NCBI GenBank assembly: GCA_916048095.2
Contig: OU696584.1
Coordinates: forward strand, 2,931,317-2,995,316
Reading direction: 5' to 3'
Source of the DNA: Sacculina carcini
Lineage: Eukaryota > Arthropoda > Thecostraca > Sacculinidae
DNA: 64,000 nt
Shown here in pieces: positions 52,970 through 61,504 of this stretch (positions are counted from its first letter, which is position 1; every line of letters starts with the position of its first letter). The position numbers and the translations under genes are program-made. Below the pieces are notes generated by a model, which worked only from the letters and a program-made list of their open reading frames with translations, made no database searches and was not told where the DNA came from.

Positions 52970-53003
52970 TGCAACAGCCAGTCAATGATCATCACCACAC
53001 ACA
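52970..53003 (-). repeat. LTR-start fragment matching element C
   Basis: GCAACAGCCAGTCAATGATC then ATCACCACACACA is the same as 14,910-14,942, which I read as the LTR start of element C. It directly flanks the right end of P2, so P2 may have inserted into a copy of that LTR, or the fragment may be a partial solo LTR. Confidence 0.5.
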
Positions 53004-53094
53004 ATTATATTATAAAATTATACACATCCACCTATAATAAATAATAATTCGATACAATTATTTTGCTTCTGGTAGGACGTTTTAGATACATGCG

Positions 53095-53645
53095 AAATCA
53101 ACAATAGTGAATCTATATATATATGAGATGCTCTGTGTGTGTTTGTGTGTCTGTGTGTCCCACCCTCCTTGGTCCATTTTCTATCAACTCCTACTCGGCC
53201 ACCACTTGGCGTACCCGCTAACAATTTATACCATCACGTTGGAAATTTTTTTGTCTACACGATAGGTAAAATTTTTTAATGTTTAAAATTAAAACCAAAA
53301 AAGTTATTGCGGTGAAAAGACAAAATGAACCCTGAAAAATGCGAAAATTTTGGTCAATATTCTGCCAGTCCTCCTGCACCAGAAATGGTACAACAATTCA
53401 GATTATACCACTGTGTAGAAAATTTTCTGTTCTACAAGATAAATTATAATTCATATCTACAAGTTAAATTTAAAATATGTTAAATGGAAAAAATACAATC
53501 TACATTCAAAATTTCATTTAAACTCCGGGCGTCCGATTTTCTTTATTTTTTTCTCTATTTCTCAACAACTAACTATGACACATTTAAATAAATTATACCA
53601 TCATGCTGGAAATTTTGTTTTCTACAGCACGGTATGAATTTTAAT
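53095..53645. repeat. non-coding dispersed repeat with repeated sub-modules
   Basis: Begins with TATATATATATG and a TG-rich stretch, followed by CTACTCGGCCACCACTTGG and three occurrences of a module around TACCATCACGTTGGAAATTT / TTCTACAAGAT (near 53,228, 53,415 and 53,590). The same module occurs at 22,130-22,170 inside the element B insertion. No coding sequence. Confidence 0.55.
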
Positions 53646-53814
53646 TTTCCAGATTGTATTAAAAAAGTTACGGCGATAACTACACGTATAGAAGCTCATA
53701 TCTGGACTTATGAGAGCGTCATACCTGGACGTATGAGGCTGTATGGCGACATGTCACGCACGACGACTCATGGTTTAGCCAGGAAGTGTCTGTCTACACA
53801 AAGCGTCCGTGTGT

Positions 53815-54185
53815 ATGCTTGTGTGTGTGTGTGTGTGTGTCAAGTGTTATCAAGTGCAAGTGTGCGTAACTGCAAACTCCAGCTGCATGTCATCACATGC
53901 ACATACACACACACACACACACACTCAAACAAGCATGGAACGTTGTCTAGCATTGTATGTCCACCTGTATGTACGTCTGTGTGTTTGTATGTTTGTGTTT
54001 TTTTGTGTTTGACGAAGAGGAAGAACCGGCAGTCTACATACACACACACACACACACTCACACTCAGACACACACACACACACTCACTCACATACACACT
54101 CACACACTCAGTCACACACTCACATACACACACACACTCACATACACACACACACACTCAGACACACGCACACACTCACACACAA
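53815..54185. repeat. (TG)n and (CA)n microsatellites
   Basis: TG runs near 53,818-53,840 and CA-rich runs at 53,905-53,930 and 54,035-54,185, partly CACACT. Apparent ORFs on both strands here (His/Thr or Val/Cys repeats) are artefacts of the repeat. Confidence 0.85.
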
Positions 54186-54760
54186 GCCTTTGTGGCATGG
54201 AAGCTGGTGTTGTGGGCTGGTGTTGTGCTAGTTTGATCTGTGCTATGCATATTGTAGTGTATCTGTAATTATGTCTTATATAGTTTAATATCGAATTGGA
54301 GATGTGTGTGTATGTGGGATAAAAGTCATGCGTGTACGTGATGATGTCCTTGTGAACAAAAACAACAGCGACTGACAGCGACGACTTATAGGTCGTCATC
54401 GAGCACTCTTGTCTCTGTGTTTGTGTTGGTGTTTTTGGAGCTGTAAAATGTGATTTTGTGAGAAAAACCAACGTTGGTGCGTTTTCGTCGGCTTGAAGAA
54501 TGGGTCACATCGTGTCATTGGTTATATGGCTGACGGTCAGTTAAACTTGGATCATTCGATTAGTGTATTTCGTGAATAATTTAGCTGTTTTTACAACCAG
54601 ATTCGGCTTGAAATTACATAAAACACTGGAGCGTAATATGTGAGGAATTTGTCACTGCTCGGGAATGGAACAACTGTCAAGTGGGAAATTAAGGGTTGGG
54701 CAGAAAGACAAATGTGTTTGTTACCCATCAGAGCTTGTATATATATAATACATATGAATA
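54186..54760. other. no feature recognised
   Basis: Unique-looking sequence with no ORF above background, no inverted repeat and no similarity to the other elements that I could see. Confidence 0.4.
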
Positions 54761-54762
54761 AT

Positions 54763-54765
54763 ATT

Positions 54766-54802
<37 letters not shown>

Positions 54803-54981
54803 ATAAGATGAAGTTGCACTTCTTCAGACACAAGTATGTATTTTTTTTACCGCAACGTTTCGCCTTACGGCTTTATCAAGCACTGCTTGATAAAAAAAAT
54901 ACATACTTGTGTCTGAAGAAGTTCAACTTCATCTTATATCATTTATCCACCAGACACGTGAGTACTTCATACATTTTTGGA

Positions 54982-55020
<39 letters not shown>
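54763..55020. mobile_element. 141-bp fold-back element between two (TA)n runs
   Basis: GATATAAGATGAAGTTGCAC to GTATTTTTTTT (54,800-54,850) is mirrored by AAAAAAATACATACTTGTGT to ATCTTATATC (54,892-54,940) with one or two mismatches. The loop carries GCAACGTTTCGCC. (TA)n runs lie on both sides (54,763-54,799 and 54,983-55,018), consistent with TA-target insertion of a small palindromic MITE. It is non-coding. Confidence 0.75.
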
Positions 55021-55024
<4 letters not shown>

Positions 55025-56190
55025 TACATTTATTTTAAGTTATATTGAATTTGTACCACAAAATCACTTTTAACATTAAAATTGTTGTTCTTTGTGAGCT
55101 GTTTACATTTTTTACCTAATTCATGTGTGCTTTAATTTCAGATGGTTTCTGTTGATTGTCAGGATTACGAAGGTATTGAACGCTCACTTGCACTTAGTCA
55201 ACCTGGTATTCGTTGCTATAAATCTACATTATTTACACGGTTCTGTGAGTAACGCATGCGAGACTTATCGTTAATAGAGCTAGCATGTAATTACTCACTC
55301 ATAGTATACTTTGAGAATATCCACTGAGAAACACATTTTAAATATCGATCTTGTACCAGTTCACTTTCATATTTTGTTGAAATATCTCGACAATCAATGT
55401 CACAAATATTCAATTTCGACATGCAGAAATGCTGGCGTTGTTACACTCACACATGCATACACAGCCCTTATAGAAGGACCGGATCAGTCAATTGACGGCT
55501 ATTCAAATTTCAGTCTCAAATATACAGTCTCAAATATATAAATAAATATATCCATATATGTAACTGGTTAGAGTTACATACTTGTATTTTCCTGACTTTG
55601 ATTTTTGTGTGGTAAAATGAACATATTGACAACATATTAGTTGTATGGCATTAATAGTATTTCTACAGAAATAAAACTACATAGAAGGACCAGTTGTCAT
55701 TCGAGAGGGCGTTTTTCGGCAATTAGTTCCAGAAACTATTAATCAGTATATATAATTAAATAATTTGGACAACGCTAAATCTAATGGTGCTAAAATTAAT
55801 ATAATCCAAATAATTTTAAGGGAAGTAAATTTGAATTGAAAAATACAAGTTTACCGTATCATGAAAATATGTGCACATTTGTCTCAATGTACATTGTTAG
55901 ATGTTTTTATGGCAATTTAACAAAGACCATTCAATATATTATTTTGATATTTTTGTAATAGTATACCATTTGCAATAATTTGATTCATATTACGATCACA
56001 AACAACTTCCTAGAAGAATTTGTACAGTCAACTGACGGCTGTCCACGTTTTATATATTTTCGACTCTGTACAATTCACCAGTAAGGCGCCGTGTTCGGCG
56101 ATGAACGAGCGAGGGCGAAGCTATCATATGTAATCAAACTTTGTCGTAAATGCATTTGTCTGCGTGCATGGGCAAAGTTTTCTGCTAAAT
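55021..56190. other. non-genic repeat DNA
   Basis: No gene. Holds two instances of a dispersed motif, GGACCGGATCAGTCAATTGA then CGGCT (near 55,479) and ACAGTCAACTGACGGCTGTC (near 56,022). These also occur in variant form near 57,130, 57,487 and 59,830. Confidence 0.5.
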
Positions 56191-56194
56191 TATA

Positions 56195-56540
56195 AGAGGG
56201 CATATGGCACGTGCCACGTGCCACACTGGGCACTGACAGGATTCGGCATGGTCTCATTCGCGACAGGAATGATAGGGCTACCCAACACAAAAAAACGCAT
56301 GTTAATCGGACTTATTGTTCCAGAGATATAAGCCTCTGAATAACGGGTAGAAAGTGTTTTTCGAAAAAGTAGGAGGGCATTTGGGACGTGCCACGTGCCA
56401 CAATGTACAATGACATAATTCGGTTTGGTCTCATCCGCGGTAGGAAGGATGAGGCTACCCAACAAAATAATGCATGTCAATCGGACTTATGGTTCCAGAG
56501 ATATAAGCCTCTGAAAAGCGTGACCACGGCCGGCCGGCGG
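56195..56540. repeat. two tandem ~176-bp units
   Basis: Each unit has GAGGGCAT, GTGCCACGTGCCAC, a GGTCTCAT-CGCG stretch, GGCTACCCAACA, TCGGACTTAT, and GTTCCAGAGATATAAGCCTC. Copies start near 56,195 and 56,371 and are about 80% alike. Non-coding. Confidence 0.75.
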
Positions 56541-57715
56541 GCCGCTCATACTCATTTTTCTAGTAACACCAAGTATGAACTCGCTCGCTATCGCTCGCTG
56601 GTAATAAAACATTTGAAATATGTATTATATTTATAATACATGATACACATACATTCTTAACACCATCTATGGAATATAATAGAACTAAATTACACATTTG
56701 TTTAGAAAAAACAGGATGAACATTCTGTTTTAGCATGCGTTCGGGCATCACAATAGTTTGACTGATCTGATTCATCAGATGGTACACCTTGGAAGCGAAA
56801 GAGCGCTTGCTCGACTTCGACCTCATACACTTGTTTCTTTCTCGACATTATTGTACAACTTTGTGCTTTTATATTGTGCAAGACCAAGGACAATACTCAA
56901 AACTAGATCACCTCAAAATTGTACAATTTCACTATGAAACCAAGCCCACAAACCAATATACGATACTGAAGTACGCCCGGTGCAGCCTGAGCATACCTAA
57001 AATGTCTAGAGTGCCAAGTTGAAGATTATTTTCTTGCATGCACACCTCGATTATGCATGGTCATATTTGAAAGATATACCCTTACTGACTAAACGAATTC
57101 ACTAAAGCTGTACTGTTATATACGCTAGCAGTCAAACCGCCAATTGACGACTGCGGTTCTTCCAGGTTTATCACGTTTTGTTTGCTGTAAATTAGCGAGG
57201 GAATTGCAGCATGATTATATCATTTGATAGAACGCAAAAAATATATTTCCAATGGTTGCTGTTAGATTGTCATGAATAGTATATAACGCGACCTAATAAT
57301 TAAAATGTGCAAAATTTGTAATTTTTTGTTCAACATGGAATTTTGAAATTGACTTCACGGCACCCAAAATAATTTCTATCTCAATTTATTTAAGACCATT
57401 GGACTGAAGGTTGTCTAAACCATAAGAAACATTGTATTTACAACCAATGTTTGGAAAAATTGCCTATAAAGCAGCCCTGAATTGTCAGGCGTCAATTGAC
57501 GGCACCGATCCTACTACGAAGTTCATTCATTCATTCATTCATGTATTTTCCAGCCTTAAATTCAAGAGATCAGAATGCGTCATTAAACAAAAACTGGAAA
57601 GGCAAAAGCTGAATAGCTTGTGTTGTCTGGGTTCAATCAAATTGCTAATACGATGCAATACATACACGTGCATATATAATCATATTCACGCGTACTAATT
57701 TACTCATCTAAACAC
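56541..57715. other. non-genic repeat DNA
   Basis: No gene. Contains TTGTCTAAACCATAAGAAAC (57,411) and GTCAATTGACGGCACCGATC (57,491), which recur together at 59,755-59,860, so a repeat copy of roughly 150-200 bp lies at about 57,380-57,530. A short (ATTC)n run is near 57,526. Confidence 0.5.
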
Positions 57716-57724
57716 TGAGAAATA

Positions 57725-57816
57725 TATCATGCACACAATCACACTCCCACACTCATACACACCAAGCACACACGTACGCACACACACATACACACACACA
57801 CAGACACACACAGACA

Positions 57817-57852
<36 letters not shown>

Positions 57853-57853
57853 G

Positions 57854-57892
<39 letters not shown>

Positions 57893-57893
57893 G

Positions 57894-57933
<40 letters not shown>
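57725..57933. repeat. (CA)n / (CAGA) microsatellite
   Basis: About 200 bp of ACACAC interspersed with CAGACAGAC and CGCAC. All frames through it are open on both strands, which is a property of the repeat, not of a gene. Confidence 0.9.
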
Positions 57934-57935
<2 letters not shown>

Positions 57936-57959
57936 AGCACAATCACGACTCATCGCACT

Positions 57960-59470
57960 CGACCATATCCTATATTTTCATTGGTCAGATTCTTCAGAGT
58001 AAGATTGAATGTATTGTTTTTTCAATTATATTTTGTAGCTGGACAAAGTTGGAGTTTGTTTCTGTTTTTTGTCCGACTCATTGCACTGCGATATACCTAC
58101 ATATAAAAATGATAAGCTTCTTAGTTTGGTTCGTGTGTGGGGAAAGAGGAATTTGTCTGTATGCCGTGTATTGATTGTGAAGTATGCATGAATGTTAGGT
58201 GGTAATTTCTTATGATATGCTGCATAAATTTTAGTTAAATTATTGAGTTTTACTACGTCATCAAATTTTAGAATACTTTCTTTTTTGAATGAAGGTGATG
58301 TATGGTCCCTTGCTTTCAGATTGTCTATGATTCTCATAGTTCTTTTTTGTGCAATTCTTATAGTTTGCAAGTTAGAGTAATACGTATTCCCCCATGCTTC
58401 ACAGCAGTATTGTAAACATGATTGAAAAAATGAAGGGTGGTTTTTGTTTTAGTGTCGAATATATCTTTTACTTTGCTGAGAAGGAAATTCACTCTGTTTA
58501 GCTTGGCAGTTACATTGGATATTTGCTCTTTCCAATGTAATTTGCTATCAATAATTACTCCCAGAAATTAAGTACATTGTTTCCTATCAAGTTTGTCTGT
58601 CCCTATGCTTAGACAGCTGTTTGAGGTGTCATTACTGTTACTGAAAACAATGTAATTATACTTTTTTACATTGAGCGATAATTTGTCACTCGTGAACCAG
58701 TCTTGTATAATTTTGATGTCTGAGTTTATTTGTTCACAGGGTTTATACGTGTGTTTGCCTTTGAAGAATATGTTGGTGTCATCCGCAAATGCTATTGTTT
58801 TTGTGTGTCTCATGATGTTGAATAGACCGTTGATGTAAAGTATGAATAGTGTCGGTCCCAGTGTAGACCCTTGTGGAAACCCGCATGCTATGCGTAAATG
58901 TTCAGACTTTGATCCACCTACTTCAGTGTATTGCGTTCTCTGTTGTGAATAACTTATGAATCATAAGTTATGATTCATTGTGGAGTTGTGTCTCTCATGC
59001 CGTATAATTTTAGTTTTTTCAACAATATGTTGTGTCAAAGGCCTTTTTCAGATTCAGGAATAATCCAACAGTTATTTGACGCTGCTCAAAAGACTCAGAT
59101 ATGTAGTTGATCATATCAAGCACGGCTTGAGATGTGTTCTTGCCTCTTTGGAATCCATATTTATTTTCATGTATATTTTTATGCTTTTTCTTATAAAACT
59201 TCTTCCTAAGCTCCAGTCTCCAATCTCTAAAACTCCAGTCTTCGATTAGATATATTTTTTAAATTGATGTAGTAAAGAAATTGGTTGATAATTTCCCCTT
59301 TCCTTGTTATCTCCAGACTTGTGTATCGGTACTATCTTTGCAGTTTTCATAAGATTTGGAAACGTTCCCGTCGAAAAAGATAAATTGAAGATGTATGATA
59401 GTGGAGCGGCTATATGATTGGCGGTGTCCTTAACTATCTTCATGTTAAGATTTAGATGATCTGTTGAACA
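57960..59470 (-). mobile_element. LINE D, decayed non-LTR retrotransposon (RT part)
   Basis: Minus-strand RT remains in several frames: SYIFNLSFSTGTFPNLMKTA and KIVPIHKSGD (about 59,400-59,310), GLFLNLKKAFDT (near 59,060), GFPQGSTLGPTLFILYINGL (near 58,880), FADDTNIFFKGK (near 58,790) and a C-terminal part (58,370-58,026; TIRIAQKRTMRIIDN, LNNLTKIYAAYHKKLPPNIH). FADD is the catalytic box. The family differs from LINE A/B and from the 45.5 kb LINE; it looks Jockey/CR1-like. The 5' half is missing and at least four frame changes or stops are present. The 3' end is close to the microsatellite. Confidence 0.75.
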
Positions 59471-59699
59471 TGTCCCTTTAGACGACTTAATTAGTGTTCT
59501 TTACTTCCATCTCTGAAACGGGAAAGAGGAACATAGTTGATGGACCCATGCTTATATGCTGACAGTCATCTATTCTAGTCCGGCTCAAATGGTGATTGTT
59601 AAATTGAGAAAACGGTTATACTAGTATTAAGCAAATTAACAGTACTAAGGTGCAAAATTCGTTATTTCTAAAAAAAATGTTGGTATTTTCAAATTAAAT

Positions 59700-59880
59700 T
59701 TCCGACTCTTATATCTCCTTTGATTTTAATTTTTTATCGCCATTGGATTCAGCATTGTCTAAACCACAGTAGAACGTAAATCACGAATCATTTTAAGAAA
59801 AACTCGCAAAGAAAAAATAGGTCTTAATTGACAGCCATCAATGGACGGCTCCGGTTCTTCTGGGTAGTTCAATTTTCCGC
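59700..59880. repeat. copy of a dispersed short repeat
   Basis: CATTGGATTCAGCATTGTCT then AAACCACAG at 59,741, and ATCAATGGACGGCTCCGGTT then CTTCT at 59,838, give the same two landmarks in the same order as 57,399-57,510. Probably a small non-autonomous element. Confidence 0.5.
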
Positions 59881-59904
59881 TCCTTCTAGTGTTAACTGCA
59901 TCAC

Positions 59905-60279
59905 TTGAATAAAAGGTTGATTGAAATAAAACCGTATTGTTGTGTAAACTTGCCAGTGGCTGACATCGCATGCGCATTGGACGCAAACACACAAGGTCAA
60001 CAAACCCAGAGTTTGTATGCGCGTCTGCGCGTGCCTGACAATTTCGACGGTGTTCCGGTGTTGGCCGACAAGCAGCTAGAATTGCCAGATCGTGGGCAGA
60101 GTTGTCAGATACGACGAGACCAAAGAGACGGCGCGCGACGCACGTACATTCTGCACGTCAACAATTTGTCACAGTGCGGCGTATTCGTCAAAAACGTGCG
60201 AGCACACAACAGTGGCAGCGACAAGAGGAGCTTGGAGAAGCTGAAGCGCTCACCCAAAATGTGCCAAGCCCCCAAATGA
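59905..60279 (+). CDS. unrecognised short ORF, doubtful
   Basis: 124 codons, GC-richer than its surroundings. The middle reads QSLYARLRVPDNFDGVPVLA and then DKQLELPDRG, which looks like ordinary protein rather than repeat. No domain, signal peptide or membrane segment is seen. It could be a fragment of a host exon, of an unrecognised element, or chance. No splice sites or neighbours support it. Confidence 0.25.
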   Translation: MNKRLIEIKPYCCVNLPVADIACALDANTQGQQTQSLYARLRVPDNFDGVPVLADKQLELPDRGQSCQIRRDQRDGARRTYILHVNNLSQCGVFVKNVRAHNSGSDKRSLEKLKRSPKMCQAPK

Positions 60280-60947
60280 GCCTCCCCTAAATAAATCTAG
60301 ACGATGAACATTTTAAATGTAGTTCCTAGTGTTTGCCAATCACCGCAGCTTTTTCCTTCGACTCCTAACCAGAAATATTATTAATAGAAATAATAATCTG
60401 GCGCCGCCACTGCAAAACAATAACGTCAGCTGCAGCATACCATGCGCGCTACAAATATTACGCGCTAGTTACAATGCAAAAAACAAAACTTGAAAACAAT
60501 AGCATACGGCAAACAAAAGACACAGAGATAAATCTCATAAAAATCGATATAACCGTGATTTAAATATGTTTCAATCATAGTAAATTCGACAAATGCATAG
60601 GTGCATGCGAAATGTTTAAAATATGTGATTTCAATATAAGTTTTCAGGAAATAAGTTATATTATTTAGGATAATTCGCCCCATTGGACTGATATTTGTCT
60701 CTAAAATGTTCAAGAAGAAATTGTGTTGTTGTTTCGTTTCACTTCGTTCAGGGGTTATCTTTCAATTCACCCAGGCTAAAATGCCCAGTGGACGCTCATG
60801 AATCAAATTCCCCGCGCAAAAATTCACACATAAAGTCATTGACAAGTAAAAATTTAGCAGTGAATTTTATATTATTCCATCCATCTTGCCCTTCATTGTG
60901 ATGTGTGGTAATGTGTGGTAATCATTTAGTAAAACGAGCCATGTCAT

Positions 60948-60948
<1 letters not shown>
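60280..60948. other. no feature recognised
   Basis: A/T-rich sequence without ORFs above background. GCCCCATTGGACTGATATTT then GTCT at 60,677 resembles the start of the dispersed repeat seen at 57,399 and 59,741. Confidence 0.35.

Positions 60949-60982
<34 letters not shown>
60949..60982. repeat. (TG)n microsatellite
   Basis: Seventeen or so uninterrupted TG dinucleotides. Confidence 0.9.
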
Positions 60983-60983
<1 letters not shown>

Positions 60984-61504
60984 TGCAGGACCACATGCAC
61001 GTGCGTGTGTGGTTCCCGCGTGCACGTGGTGTAGTAACAGCTGGTGACCAGCAGGTAATCATAGTGTGTCGTCCCCCGAGCCTGACACATTCGCCCCAGA
61101 GAGCCACTCTTTCTTCCTCTTCTGCTATGTTGCAGCATCACTCTGCATCAACGCCGCTTCGCACGCTGTTAGTTCCTCGCTCTTGAAAAATACACCAGAA
61201 AACTCGACAATGTCCAACGTAATCAAGTCATATTGATTTTAATCAAGCTGGCTGCCTCAATATGAGGAATAATTACACTGGTCAACAACAAATTTGTTGT
61301 CTGCATTTTTTTCAGCTTTTTCAGGGCATAATCAAATCAGTTGTAGAAATATAGACATTCAAAACCTAAAAAATTGTTGCCCAGTGATATTCATGTTCAA
61401 GTAGTGGGCATTAGTAAGAGAAAAATGTCGAAAAGAGCAAAAGAGAGAGAGAAAAGTCAGTAGTAATAGAAGCAAGAACTAAACGAAAAATATTAGGAAC
61501 CAGT
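60983..61504. other. no feature recognised
   Basis: About 520 bp between the TG microsatellite and the 3' tail of LINE B. No ORF, inverted repeat or similarity to other elements seen. Confidence 0.4.

Noticed and set aside
53095-53645. Helitron call based on a T/A-rich start and TG-rich stretch
   Set aside because: No RepHel coding sequence, no defined 3' hairpin with CTRR end and no A-T insertion site could be shown; kept as an unclassified repeat.
53809-54268. overlapping ORFs on both strands
   Set aside because: Simple-repeat artefacts from CA/TG tracts.
57704-58106. long open frames on both strands
   Set aside because: They translate the (CA)n microsatellite (Thr/His or Val/Cys repeats).
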